Shown here: positions 26,200 through 37,389 of the stretch, piece after piece
How positions within the stretch are numbered: position 1 is the first letter of the stretch
How the letters are laid out: each line of letters starts with the position of its first letter
From: Epiperipatus broadwayi
Lineage: Eukaryota > Onychophora > Udeonychophora > Euonychophora > Peripatidae
DNA length: 64,000 bases
Assembly: GCA_028023455.1 (NCBI GenBank)
Contig: JAQFVV010000282.1
Coordinates: forward strand, 841,713 to 905,712
Direction: 5' to 3'
The notes under the pieces: generated by a model
Seen by the model: the letters and a program-made list of their open reading frames with translations, nothing else
Told to the model about the DNA's origin: nothing
Databases searched by the model: none
Made by a program: the position numbers and the translations under genes

Positions 26200-27470
26200 T
26201 AATCTTTTATAAACCAATAAAACAATTTTTACATATGTAAAACTACAACTATAGATTACCCATGTAACCACAGCAATCTAAGCTATGTAAAACACTTGCA
26301 ACTAATCAGCAGCATAAATAGATAAATCAACTTTTACATACATAAACCTACATCCATGGATTGCCTATGAAACCACAACAATCCATGGCAGGTAAAACCC
26401 TTGCAACTAATCCACAGCATGAAAATTTTTTTGTAATATCATGTAAATCAATAAACAAGATATTTATTTTATATAGCACGATGTTTTTGTAAACTCTAAT
26501 ATTAATAAGCCAATAAGCTAATGCACATGCGTTTTGTAGATTTAACTATATAAATGACTACTTCCACTTTCCAAACATAAGATAAAGTCTTTGTGAAAAG
26601 ATAGAATGAATCCATCTATCTTTTTGACCCAAATGTTTATGTATGGGCAAATCTTAAGTGTTTGGAAATGAGTACATGAAGATGTTAATTGATAACTTTA
26701 AATTACTTTTTTACTATGTGAATAAATGACGCAAAGTTTCTAGAATTTACGGTATGTCATTCTTATTAAATTAAACATATGTAAACAAGACATTTATTTT
26801 ATATAGTACGATGTTTTTATAAACTGTAATATTAATAGGCTAATGCACATGCACTTTGTAGATTTAACTATATAAATAAATACTCCCACATTCCAAACAC
26901 AAGATAAAGTCTTTGTGAAAAGCTAGAATGAATCCATCTATCTTTTTGACCCAAATGTTTATGTATGGGCAAATCTTAAGTGTTTGGAAATGAGAGCGTG
27001 AATATGTTAATTGATCACTTTAAATTACCTTTTTACTATGTGAATAAAAGACGCTCGCGAAATTTCTAGAATTTACGATACATCATTCTTATTAAATTAA
27101 ACATATGTAAACAAGACATTTATTTTATATAGCATGATGTTTTTATAAACTGTAATATTAATAAGCCAATAAGCTAATGCACATGTGCTTTGTAGATTTA
27201 ACTATATAAATAAATACTCCCACTTTCCAAACACAAGATAAAGTCATTAACTTTTATACATGTAAATCTATATCTATGGATTTCCCATGTAAGAACAGCA
27301 ATCCAAGCTATGTAAAACCATGTAACTAATCCACAGTATGTAAAAATTTCTGTAATCCTGGTAAAACAATAAATCAACTTTTATATATGTAAACCTACAA
27401 CTACGGATTGCCCATGTAAACACAGCAATCCAAGCTATGTAAACTCTTGTAACCCTTTAAGACAAATAAA
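26200..27470. repeat. About 120-bp tandem array, split by a second array
   Basis: Units share 'cacagcaatc.aagctatgtaaa', 'ctaatccacag' and 'aatcaacttttaca'. Two units lie before 26455 and two after 27246. Between them sits a different array of period about 328, which seems to have grown inside or inserted into the first. Confidence 0.75.
26455..27246. repeat. About 328-bp tandem array, 2.4 units
   Basis: Units start with 'acaaga.atttattttatat' at 26455, 26785 and 27111 (spacing 330 and 326). Each holds 'aatccatctatctttttgac' and 'gtatgggcaaatcttaagtg' except the third, which is cut at 'aaagtc'. Unit similarity is high, so the array is younger than its surroundings. Confidence 0.85.
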
Positions 27471-27482
27471 GCTTATCATTGA

Positions 27483-27705
<223 letters not shown>

Positions 27706-27810
27706 TATATTTGCTAGTATACATTTGTCTGTGAAAATCACTATAAATCAAATAAAATTCCCTCAGCATTGTATATTAAATATGTAGTCAGATAGACCAT
27801 ATAATATAAT

Positions 27811-27893
27811 TTATTGGAATATTGCATCTCTAATAGAATGAACAAGAACTTGTTGGAATATTGCATCTCTAATAGAATGAACAAGAACTATTA
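27811..27893. repeat. 42-bp tandem duplication
   Basis: 'ttggaatattgcatctctaa' followed by 'tagaatgaacaagaact' occurs twice in succession. Confidence 0.9.
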
Positions 27894-28020
27894 TAAAGAT
27901 TTTAGAGACAAAAAGCATACAGTTGAGATGATAAATTATTCATTTTACTTAACTCTTAATTCAATACTTGCAATATGCATATGTTTAAATAGAAGTTTTA
28001 TCCAGGATCATTTTCTCTAG

Positions 28021-28712
28021 ATTTTTTTGAAAATGTTTGTAGATGGTAATGAGAACTTTTGAAGGTGAGAGATGGCCCACAAACCTGAAATTTCCCATTC
28101 CTGACTTAAAAGATTATGTGATCTTTGTGCATAGAAATGATAGGTTGAATTTCAAAATTCATCAGTCTACAACTGCTCAAGGCAAAAATAATATGACAAA
28201 ATGAGTTTTGGCCTTTCAATCTACAAATACACTTGATTGCACAAGCATGCAATGGATTTATGTGGGGACATATAAGGTGAATGAGTTCTGGTGAAAATAT
28301 AGACTATTATTCTGTCATATTTAATAAAAATTGGAAAACACTTGTTAAAATAAATATAATTCTTAGGGTCCCATAGATATATATGTAACAAAATCTAACT
28401 ATAAGTTAGAACATTTTACACTAGAACTTCAAGTATTAATCTTTTAAGATGTTGACTTCATAGTAACTTAAATTCTTTGTCTTGTATACTTTCAATGATT
28501 ACAATGTGAAAATTTTAAAAGTGCATAGCAAAAAGTTTAAGCTACTACAAAATAAGAATCTTCAAGTATTAATACAGAATACCAAATATAAAAGGTTCTA
28601 ATTCCTCATTACATTTTGTTATATGTGTGTATTGATGATATCTGCATTACCTTTAAGTTTGCACAATCATGAGAAAGTGATTATAGAACAACTCTACACA
28701 TGATCATTACGT
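28021..28712. other. AT-rich stretch, nothing recognised
   Basis: No coding family, RNA gene or repeat family is recognised. Confidence 0.5.
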
Positions 28713-28870
28713 ATATTGGAAATTACAGATCTATCAGCCTTTTATCAGTTTTATACAAAAATTTTACCAAGATAATTACAACTCGTCTACAGAGAACATT
28801 GGATTTCCACCAATGAAGAGAACAAGCTGGATTTAAAAGTGGTTTTAGTACAGTAGATCATATCCAGATA

Positions 28871-29329
28871 TTGAGAGAAGTTATAGAAAGGACAAATGAA
28901 TATGAGTTGCCATTATGCTTTGGATTTGTAGATTATGAAAAGGCATTTGATTCTATAAACATTTCTTTAGTGATTAAAACATTGGATCATCAAGGTATAG
29001 ATCTAGGATATTGTCATATTTTAAAGAAAATTTATAAAAATGCAACAGCAACAATTAGATTACATAATGATACTAGGAAAGTCAGCATTGAGAAGAGTAT
29101 AAGACAGGGTGACTCCATATCTCCAAAACTTTTTACAGCAGTGCTGCAAGAAGTATTTTCTGGATTAAAATGGGAAGCTAAAAGAGTGAGAGTAAATGGA
29201 GATTATTTAAGTCATTTAGATTTTGCAGATGATGTAGTTGTTTTTGCAAATAATGCTTTAGAGCTGCAGGAAATGTTACAGGAGCTATCAAATGAAAGTA
29301 GGACTAAAGATAAATGTCAAAAAGTCTAA
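28871..29329 (+). pseudogene. RTE reverse transcriptase fragment
   Basis: The 152-codon frame contains GFVDYEKAFDSI (motif A, catalytic D), SIRQGDSISPKLF (motif B) and HLDFADDVVVFA (motif C with FADD). It ends early because of a frameshift at the start of the thumb, at the same site as in the minus-strand copy. Enzymatic function is unlikely from this copy. Confidence 0.85.
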
Positions 29330-29444
29330 AGTAATGTTTAATGGCTTTTCTCAAAATATGAAAATAAAGATTGATTATGATGAGTTATAAGAAGTTAACA
29401 GTTACAAATATCTTGGTCAGATTATTAATACAGATGGAAACAGA

Positions 29445-29978
29445 ATGGATGAAATTAATCATAGAATTAAACTTGGCTGGAGTGCTTTTGATAGAGATAA
29501 CTTGATGCTAAAAGGAAATATGCCTATGTGTTTAAAAAGGAAGGTGTATAATAAATGTGTTTCACCAGTTCTTACTTATGGATCTGAGACTTGGACACTT
29601 AATAGAAGAGCAATACAGAGACTTCAGACCACTCAAAGAAATATGGAAAGATGCATGTTGGGAGTAACAAAAAGAGATAGAGAATGCAATATATGGGTAA
29701 GAGAACAAACAGGTGTTACTGACCTCAATGAAAAAATTAAAAGGCTGAAGTGGAGTTGGGCTGGATATATTTCTAGAAGAGATGATAATACATGGACAAT
29801 TGAAATCTTAAACTGGATTCCAAGATATTGTATAAGACCTAGAAAGAGACCACATGTGAGATGGATGGATGAAATAAAAAAGTGTGCTGGGGTGATGTGG
29901 AGAAGAGAAGCTAATGATCGGAGAAGATGGATTGAACTTGGAGAGACCTGCATCCTGCAGTGTATTGATAATGGTTGA
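29445..29978 (+). pseudogene. RTE C-terminal domain
   Basis: The 177-codon frame has YGSETWTLNRR, then MERCMLGVTKRDR, LKWSWAGYISRRDD and RWMDEIKKCAGVMWRR, the typical C-terminal part of RTE-like LINE proteins. It ends at TGA just before the 3' repeat tail. Confidence 0.85.
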
Positions 29979-29997
29979 TGATGATGATGATGATGAC

Positions 29998-30533
29998 TTC
30001 ATGATAAGCAATTTCTATCAATATTAGAACAATAATACACTCTATAAAACATTTTATATTTTAGTTGTAGAGATTATATTATCAGATAATATCTCATAAT
30101 TCATACTAGTAATAAAGATTATACAATATATACATTCTACATGCAAGAAATAATTTAATATTTAGCACTGTTCTTTTAACTTCACATTATATTTGCTTTT
30201 AGTTATAGATCATAAAAACTTATGTGTTTAATCAAAGCTTGACGTTGAAACTCCTTCTCATTTTTAGTTGAAAAAAAAAAGAGGGGGGGGGGATATATTA
30301 ATTTAGTGCATTTGAGTGTTTGATAGAAATTTAAAGAAATAAAAACTATTTATATATAATTTCAATAATTTTTAATAAAAATAATTATTTAATATTGGAC
30401 TATTTTTTGAACATATACCGTGCATAGCATAAAACCAGCATCAGTTTGTTTTTGCTTTTTAAAAATTATTATAAAAATTTATAAAAGTATTGAAAAATGT
30501 AATGTTAAAGTTTATAATTATATAGTCAGTACT
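29998..30533. other. AT-rich stretch, nothing recognised
   Basis: Contains only short homopolymers (for example a G run near 30284-30292). Confidence 0.5.
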
Positions 30534-30736
30534 ATAGATGGACAATTGAAATTTTAAACCGTGTTCCAAGAGATTGTAAAAGACCCAGAAAGAGACCACG
30601 TGTGAGATGGATGGATGAAATAAGAAAGTGTACAGGGGTGATGTGGAGAAGAGAGGCTAAAGATCGGAGAAGATGGATTAAACTTGGAGAGACCTTTATC
30701 CTGCAGTAGATTGATAATAGATGATGATGATGATAT
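30534..30736 (+). mobile_element. RTE 3' end fragment
   Basis: About 200 bases matching the last part of the RTE (DGQLKF... region through the GVMWRR block) with a GATGAT tail. 5'-truncated at 'atagatggacaattgaaat', nearly the same site as the fragment at 62243-62455. Confidence 0.85.
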
Positions 30737-31149
30737 ACAACCAATTTTTTTCACTCTAAAATTAAAAAAAAAAAAGTTCGTGATTAGTAAACGAAAATAG
30801 ATAATATATATATAAACTTTATTAAAACATAAGTCATATAAAAAATAAATAACTTTTTTTTTTATCAAAGAATAACATCATAAAAACAAAACTTTTCTGT
30901 TTCACACTTAAAACAAAAAGAGAGAGAGAAGAAGGAATATCTTTAGTCTAACAAATTGCGTTTTGTTGATTATCAAACGCTTTAAATAATATTAAATTTA
31001 ATTTACACTTCTAGCAAGTTTTTTTCATTAATATATATATATTTACAAAGAAGCTTCGCAAAGAACCTAAAAAAACTTTTTGCATAAGCTTAATATTTTA
31101 TTTAATATATATACTAAATCTAAATGAATGTACTATATATCTGTTAATA
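30737..31149. other. AT-rich stretch, nothing recognised
   Basis: No feature beyond short A/T homopolymers. Confidence 0.5.
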
Positions 31150-31351
31150 TATTCATCATCATCAACCATTAACAATCCACTGCAGGATGAAGGTCTCTCC
31201 AAGTTCAATCCATCTTTTCTTATCTTTAACTTCTCTTCTCCACATCACCCCTGCACACTTCCTTATTTCATCCACCCATCTCACATGTGGTCTTTTTCTG
31301 GGTCTTTTACAATCCCTTGGAATCCAGTTTAAAATTTCAATTGTTCATCTG

Positions 31352-31852
31352 TTATCTATCATATCTTCTAACAATATGTCCAGCCCAACTCCACTTCAGT
31401 CTTTTAATTTTTGCAGTGAGGTCAGTAACACCTGTTTGTTCTCTTATCCATACATTGTGTTTTCGATCCCTTCTTGTTATTCCCAACATGCATCTCTCCA
31501 TACTTCTTTGAGTGGTCTGAAGTCTCTGTATTGTTCTTCTATTAAGTGTCCAAGTCTCAGATCCATAAGTAAGAACTGGTAAAACACATTTGTTAAAAAC
31601 CTTTCTTTTCAAACACATAGGCATATTTCCTTTTAATATCAAGTTATTTCTACCAAAAGCACTCCAACCAAGTTTAATTATATGATTAATTTTATCCACT
31701 ATATTACCATCTGTATTAATAATCTGGCAAAGGTATTTGTAACTGTTAACTTTTTCTAACTCATCATAATCAATCTTTATTTTCATATTTTGAGAAAATC
31801 TATTAAACATTACTTTAGTCTTTTTAACATTTATCTTTAGTCCTATTTTCAT
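31352..31852 (-). pseudogene. RTE thumb and C-terminal domain, shifted frame
   Basis: Overlaps the end of the RT frame in another phase. Reads MKIGLKINVKKTKVMFNRFS, then YGSETWTLNRR and MERCMLGITRRDR up to WAGHIVRRYD, where a second shift or stop ends it. Downstream minus-strand sequence to 31155 still encodes the remaining C-terminal blocks in pieces. Confidence 0.85.
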
Positions 31853-33356
31853 CTGATAACTCCTGCAACATTTCCTGTAGCTCTAAAGCATTATTTGCAA
31901 AAACAACTACATCATCTGCAAAATCTAAATGACTTAAATAATCTCCATTTACTTTCACTCCTTTAGCTTCCCATTTTAATCCACAAAATACTTCTTGCAG
32001 CACTGCTATAAAAAGTTTTGGAGATATGGAGTCACCCTGTCTTACACCCTTCTCAATATTGACATTCCCAGTGTCATTATATAATCTAATTGTTGCTGTT
32101 GCATTTTTATAAATATTCTTCAAAATATGACAATATCCTGGATCTACACCTTGATGATCCAATGCTTTAATCACTGAAGAAATGTTAATAGAATCACGTG
32201 CCTTTTCATATTCTACAAATCCTAAGCATAATGGCAACTCATATTCATTTGTCCTTTCTATAATTTCTCTCAATACCTGGATATGATCTACTGTACTAAA
32301 ACCACTTTTAAATCCAGCTTGTTCTCTTCGTTGATGGAAATCCAATGTTCTCTGTAGACGAGTTGTAATTATCTTGGTAAAATTTTTGTATAAAACTGAT
32401 AAAAGACTGATAGGTCTGTAATTTCTAATATCTTCTTTATCACCTTTTTTAAATATTAGTATTAATATTGCATTCTTCCAATCATCTGGTACATCTTTAT
32501 CATTTAGACATTTGGTATATAACTTTGCTAAAATTGTTTCTATTTCTTCACCTGCTTCTTTTAATATATCAATTACAATTCCATCATTACCTGGAGCCTT
32601 CCCTTTCTTCATAAATTTAATTGCATGTCTCACTTCCTCATTCAAAATTCTGGGCAATTTGGAAGATATAATATGCATAGGAGACACTTGTTCTTTATTA
32701 CTATATAATTCTTGATAGAAGTCTTCTACACATTTTATGATGTTATCTCTCTTATTAGTAATAATGCCATCTTTTTTTCTTATTTCAGATATAAATTTAC
32801 TACCAATACCAAAATGTTGTTTTACACTCTTTAGACTTTTATTCTCTTCTATAGCTTTCCTTGCTAGTTCACAATTATACTTTCTTATATCATTTTCTAC
32901 TCTTTTCTGCACCATTTTACAAAATTCGAGATATTCAATCTTTTTTAATGCATCATTGTTGTATATCCTCGTATTCCTTCTTTTCTTCATAAATTCTCTA
33001 GTCTCAGTAGAAATTTTATTGGTCAATTGCTGCTTTTTTCTACCAGCTATCTTTGTTGCAGTTTTTAAAAGTGTATCGCTTATTTTCCTATTAATGTCAT
33101 TCAAATCTGAATTATGTTCAAAATCTACTAATACTTGAAACCGATTTGTAAGTTCTAATTTAAATTCATTAGAATGTTTCTGAAGATTAGTAATATCAAC
33201 TATAAATATTGTTTTTCTTAATAATTTTTGTCTCTCTAGTTTTGCATTAACATGTATCTTACATCTTCCTAATCGATGATCACTTCCTGTATTAAATTTA
33301 TTAAGAACATTACAATCTTGAAATATGTATTTTTGGTTAGTCAAAATATAATCCAA
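31824..33356 (-). CDS. RTE endonuclease C-terminus plus reverse transcriptase, 510 codons
   Basis: Open for 510 codons. Residues about 24-30 are GSDHRLG, the last catalytic block of the apurinic-type endonuclease. Near residue 312 is NYRPISLLSVLYKNFTKI, near 345 QAGFKSGFSTVDHIQ, near 385 GFVEYEKARDSI (motif A), near 440 GVRQGDSISPKLF (motif B), near 478 HLDFADDVVVFA (motif C). In motif A the usual 'KAFDSI' reads KARDSI, so the Phe next to the catalytic Asp is changed. The frame ends at a frameshift shared with copy 1. Family length would be near 1000 residues, so this is partial. Confidence 0.85.
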   Translation of the reverse strand: MDYILTNQKYIFQDCNVLNKFNTGSDHRLGRCKIHVNAKLERQKLLRKTIFIVDITNLQKHSNEFKLELTNRFQVLVDFEHNSDLNDINRKISDTLLKTATKIAGRKKQQLTNKISTETREFMKKRRNTRIYNNDALKKIEYLEFCKMVQKRVENDIRKYNCELARKAIEENKSLKSVKQHFGIGSKFISEIRKKDGIITNKRDNIIKCVEDFYQELYSNKEQVSPMHIISSKLPRILNEEVRHAIKFMKKGKAPGNDGIVIDILKEAGEEIETILAKLYTKCLNDKDVPDDWKNAILILIFKKGDKEDIRNYRPISLLSVLYKNFTKIITTRLQRTLDFHQRREQAGFKSGFSTVDHIQVLREIIERTNEYELPLCLGFVEYEKARDSINISSVIKALDHQGVDPGYCHILKNIYKNATATIRLYNDTGNVNIEKGVRQGDSISPKLFIAVLQEVFCGLKWEAKGVKVNGDYLSHLDFADDVVVFANNALELQEMLQELSDENRTKDKC

Positions 33357-33550
33357 TATATTAATAGATAATTTTATTGTATTGCGTTTTTTTCAGTTCT
33401 TTTTAATATCTAAAATATAGGCTTATTATATACCTGTATCAATTAATATATGTAATATATAGGGTATATGAGCACAGACTTTCACACGACCCACCATTCC
33501 ATCTCATATCACTGATACCCTTGAACACATATATGTCGAAAAGATAAATA

Positions 33551-33594
33551 ATCAATATACACATTTCATGCTAAACCAGCAATCATCAGTTGGC
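33551..33594 (-). ncRNA. Hammerhead-like ribozyme motif (family 2, left arm)
   Basis: CUGAUGA, stem II UGCU/AGCA with loop GGUUU, GAAA, then a short self-complementary stem III region. Stem I is weak (CAA/UUG only) in this arm. Confidence 0.5.
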
Positions 33595-33638
33595 CCAGAT
33601 CATCATCTGTGTATATATGTGTAGAGATGATGATCTGG

Positions 33639-33682
33639 ACCAACTGATGATTGCTGGTTTAGCATGAAATACGTATATTGGT
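33639..33682 (+). ncRNA. Hammerhead-like ribozyme motif (family 2, right arm)
   Basis: Stem I ACCAA/UUGGU, CUGAUGA, stem II UGCU/AGCA capped by GGUUU, GAAA, then UACGUA that can fold with the flanking A and U as stem III, and an AUA cleavage triplet directly before UUGGU. A U.U opposition next to the core may weaken stem II. Confidence 0.6.
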
Positions 33683-33785
33683 GATTATTTATCTTTTCGA
33701 CATATATGTGTTCAAGTGTATCAGTGATATGAGATGGAGTGGTGAGTGATGGGTTGTGTGAAAGTCTTATATAATTCTTTTTAAT

Positions 33786-36179
33786 GTTATTTCTATGAAA
33801 ACAAAAATGTGTTCCCCATTATTCATAAATTTTACTGTTTTCTCTTTTTTTCAGAACCAATCAGTTGTAAAAAACACAGTCCTTGTATATATTTATATAT
33901 AGTAAACGTTTTATATATTCTTAAATAAAAGTAATCAAATGCTCATTGCACTCAGGAATTCATAAGAAGTTTTGAACACAGGAAACATCAGAGCTGGGGC
34001 ATAATCTGTGGATCCTCTTATACTCTAGTGACTCACATTATATTACTGCATCAAACTATACATGTTTATATAGTATTATAACATATAACTAAATCCATTG
34101 ATAGAAATTTTTATACATTAGCTAGCCTCTATTATATTAAGAGTTTTTTTTATTCATAGCTGTCTAAAATGTGTAAAACAGCTTAGAGTTTTTTCTTTGT
34201 AGGTTATTCTTTAATATTCAGTTGTTTTCTTGTAACTATATCTCTTAAGCACCAGTGTACTTTTTATATTTGCTTTCTCTGTCTTAAGTTTTTCTTGTAC
34301 TGTGACATTTTTTAGCATTGTGAAATCAGAACATTGTATCTTACTAGTTTCAATTGTCACATATCACTTTTATGCATTTCTCTCAGTCTCTACTATGTCT
34401 TGTAATATGTTCTTATTTATCATAATAATTATTTATTTTGTTAACAAAAATTGTTTGATTTCAGCTTTGGCTTCTTGCCTTGTTTTTCTTTTGTCTATCT
34501 ATAAGTATCTCCAAATATTCTTAATGTTTTATATATCATTTTTCTTCTATGGCTTTTAATTTGTTTCATATGTGATGATTATTTTTAATAAGATTCATCT
34601 AGTAGCAATAGTAGTAAATATGATGCCTTAAAAAAATTAATTTCACTTAATTGTTTGTGTTGATAGAAAAATATAAAAGGATTCATAGCAGAGCACTAGT
34701 GTTAAATACTTCTTAGGAAAAACATATTTTTTTAGGTATGTTTGTATTAAATTCTCTGTAATACTTCACAATATTGGTATAGTTGCCAACTATGGTGTTT
34801 TCCAACCTTTTTTTTTTTTTATGTATTACAATTTATTTATTCCTTTTATGTTTATATATTAATATCAAATAATTTTTCCCTTCAGATTTTAGGTCCCATG
34901 TTGTTGTTTTTCCTGAAGGCTTACATGATTCCATAGATTTATTGCTTTGTCTGCTTTATTTTTCCATTTTTTTTAATTCTTACAACATTTCATTTAACAA
35001 TACGAGACGATTGTCTTCACACTGAAAGTCCTTTTTATTAGTTTGTTTTTTCTCTATATATCTTTTATCACTCCACTATAAAACTCTGCTGCACTCTAGT
35101 TCTTATACAAAATGTTTTAAAAGATTTCTATTGCATTTTCTAAAATACCTCATAACTATATCATAAGTATAAAATGATATTGATATAGCTGTCATCTGCG
35201 ATACTTCTAGAATAGTGACTTTTGTCAATTGCAAGGCATCTGTATCTTCTCCTTGTTTGCAGTTTTATATATGTAGCATACTTTTCAAGTAGCTTTATTT
35301 TTAATTGTTTCTTATTGTTTTTTCTCTGTGACAATTGTTTATTTTTTCACCTTATTCTTATCATCATTTTAATATTCATTAATGTTTGTCTTTTTATCCC
35401 TTTTTGTTAATGTGTTTGTTTTCATATTGTATTGGATGCATGTATATATTTAAATTATTTTTCTGAAGGCAGGTTGAAACAATTTGGTGATAAGATATTA
35501 CTAATAAATAAAATACTTTGTCACTACTAGTGATTAATTTATCATTACTTGTCAAACTCTTAATACAATATATTCTAGTGTCTTCACTATCTAATTTTAC
35601 AAATGGACACTTCTCTAATGAAATGGGGTTTTTTTTTTAGTTCCAATCTCATGCCTTCAGCATCATTTTTTACCTGTGTGGTTTAGTGCACAATTGAGGT
35701 ATCAGATTCTAGAATGTGAAGTCCTAAGATCAATTCTGATGCTGTCACTTTTGGCATTTGTTCCTCTTATGAATTCTCGAGCAATAAAACCATTTGCATA
35801 CCTTTTTAACATTTCTCTTTATATATTAAACATTTTGTATGCTTTTTCATTTTTATATTATAATTTTCTTCCCAATTTTTGTTATCTATTATTTTTTAAC
35901 CTTGTTCTAAAAACTATAACATATGTGTTGATATAATACACTTTCTCTCAGAATCATCTTGATTCTGCACAAATATTCACAGAGTGGTTATTCTAATTAT
36001 AGAAGTAGCTTGTGGTTTCTAGATTAATTTCTAACTGGGGAAATCATTTAGGGGTTCATAAAAAATTTGAAGGTCAGAAATGACAGAGTTGGGCATAATC
36101 TGGAGAACTCTAAACTTCACTGCACCAAACCACACAGTGGCCTATACCCATTAATTTATCGCTCAAAACATTGTTTGAC
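33786..36179. other. T-rich stretch with a diverged direct-repeat pair
   Basis: About 100 bases at 33950-34050 and 36045-36145 are similar in the same orientation (both contain 'gcataatctg' and 'actgca.caaac'). The 2 kb between is T-rich, with short hydrophobic frames (34302-34559, 35222-35410, 35676-35936) that look like composition artefacts. An old repeat with terminal direct repeats is possible. Confidence 0.4.
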
Positions 36180-36187
36180 TTCTGGAG

Positions 36188-36258
36188 CAGTGGTCAGCAA
36201 CCTTTTGGATATTGTGGACCAGCAGTTGGCAACCGTTTAGATATTGAAGACCACTAAC
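36188..36258. repeat. Tandem-duplicated hAT terminus
   Basis: The first 33 bases, from 'cagtggtcagcaacc' through 'gatattgtggacc', are repeated at once with a few changes (agcagttggcaaccg ... gatattgaagacc). Confidence 0.8.
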
Positions 36259-36399
36259 ATAATTTTTAAAGGTACAAATTAATATGAGCACTGGGTATGA
36301 TATACATATATATTTATTTATATATTAATAATCTTAATTTTAACACAAAAATAATAATAAATAATAGTAATATATATTAAAAATTAGTACAACATTTGC

Positions 36400-36536
36400 T
36401 ACTCTTGGTTTAAAATTATTTTACTAATCCCTAACTCCAATGATATTACTGCAACTAGCAAAGGAACTTCTATTTTAAACCGAGAGCGATGCTTGTTTTT
36501 AATAGCTGTTACTGTTGAGAACGTTTTTTTCACACT
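36400..36536 (-). pseudogene. hAT transposase C-terminal (dimerisation) remnant
   Basis: Minus-strand reading from 36536 gives KKTFSTVTAIKNKHRSRFKI and continues to a stop. 'ERTFSTVTAIK.K.RSRL' is the conserved hAT C-terminal dimerisation block, as in ZBED5-like domesticated transposases and their source elements. Only about 45 residues are readable. It fits the termini and 8-bp duplication. Confidence 0.75.
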
Positions 36537-36585
36537 AGTAGGTTGTTATGAATGGATTGATATAAATATGAAGAAATACTTAAAT

Positions 36586-37168
36586 GATTATTAATACAGA
36601 TGGAAACATAATAGAGGAAATTAATCATAGAATTAAACTTGGTTGGAGTGCTTTTGGTAGAAATAACTTGATACTAAAAGGAAATGTGCCTATGTGTTTG
36701 AAAAGAAAGGTTTTTAACAAATGTGTTTTACCAGTTCTTACTTATGGATCTGAGACTTGAACACTTAATAGAAGATCAATACAGAGACTTCAGACCACTC
36801 AAAGAAGTATGGAGAGATGTATGTTGGGAGTAACAAGAAGAGATCGAAAACGCAATGTATGGGTAAGAGAACAAACAGGTGTTACTGACCTCATTGAAAA
36901 AATTAAAAGATTGAAGTGGAGTTGGGCTGGACATATTGCTAGAAGAGATGATAATAGATGGACAATTGAAATTTTAAACTGGATTCCAAGAGATTGTAAA
37001 AGACCCAGAAGGAGACCACATGTAAGATGGATGGATGAAATAAGAAAATGTGTAGGGGTGATGTGGAGAAGAGAAGCTAAAGATCGGAGAAGATGGATTA
37101 AACTTGGAGAGACCTTCATCCTGCAGTGGATTGATAATGGTTGATAATGATGATGATGATGATGATGA
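36586..37168 (+). mobile_element. RTE 3' fragment nested in the hAT element
   Basis: Starts at 'gattattaatacagatgg' of the RTE thumb region and ends in a GATGAT tail (37146-37168). The frame 36809-37144 (111 codons) covers MERCMLGVTRRDR through GVMWRR, intact to the stop. Upstream, the Trp codon of SETW is changed to a stop (TGA). Confidence 0.9.
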
Positions 37169-37277
37169 ATATTGAATTTTAAGTACAAAATAAATTAGAA
37201 TATTATATTAATATAATTTGTGTAAGTTTTTTTGTAATTATTTGTTTTCATTTTGAGTTATATGAAAGGAAAACTAA

Positions 37278-37375
37278 ACATCACATAATCACCATTTTCA
37301 CAAGCCTCCTGGTATCCATTGATTATTCTGGCTTGCTTTGAGTGGCACTACTGTATGGAGAATTTTGCCTGTTTT
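37278..37375 (-). mobile_element. Family 1 element, truncated copy nested in the hAT element
   Basis: Tail at left (acatcacataatcacc), one arm ending CTGTATGGAGAATTTTGCC at right, no ribozyme core. Flanking 13-bp direct repeats at 37265-37277 and 37376-37388 match at 12 of 13 positions. Confidence 0.8.
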
Positions 37376-37389
37376 AAAGTAAAACTAAG

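Larger units (their letters stand above)
28713..29997 (+). mobile_element. RTE-type LINE, copy 1, 5'-truncated
   Basis: Begins inside the reverse transcriptase at the NYR(S/P)ISLLS motif and runs to a 3' tail of TGATGA units (29976-29996), a short tandem-repeat tail as in RTE elements rather than poly(A). Over 80% similar by eye to the minus-strand copy at 31150-33358. Broken by a stop near 28816, by a frameshift near 29310, and by a stop near 29386. Confidence 0.9.
31150..33358 (-). mobile_element. RTE-type LINE, copy 2 (longest, minus strand)
   Basis: The longest RTE copy in the window, about 2.2 kb. From its 5' side (33358) it starts in the C-terminal end of the endonuclease, continues through the whole reverse transcriptase and C-terminal domain, and ends in a short TGATGATGA tail near 31155. 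The 5' part, with most of the endonuclease, is absent. Confidence 0.9.
33408..33774. mobile_element. Family 2 palindromic element, short copy
   Basis: Left arm (33470-33610) and right arm (33615-33770) are inverted copies sharing 'ctttcacacgaccca', 'gatatgagatgg' and the ribozyme core. An 11-bp direct repeat TTCTTTTTAAT at 33397-33407 and 33775-33785 may be a target duplication. One ribozyme motif per arm, facing outward. Confidence 0.75.

Noticed and set aside
29633-31582. Frames antisense to the RTE copies (29633-29953, 30554-30868, 31187-31582, 32737-33138)
   Set aside because: They are shadows of the RTE coding strand, with hydrophobic antisense translations.
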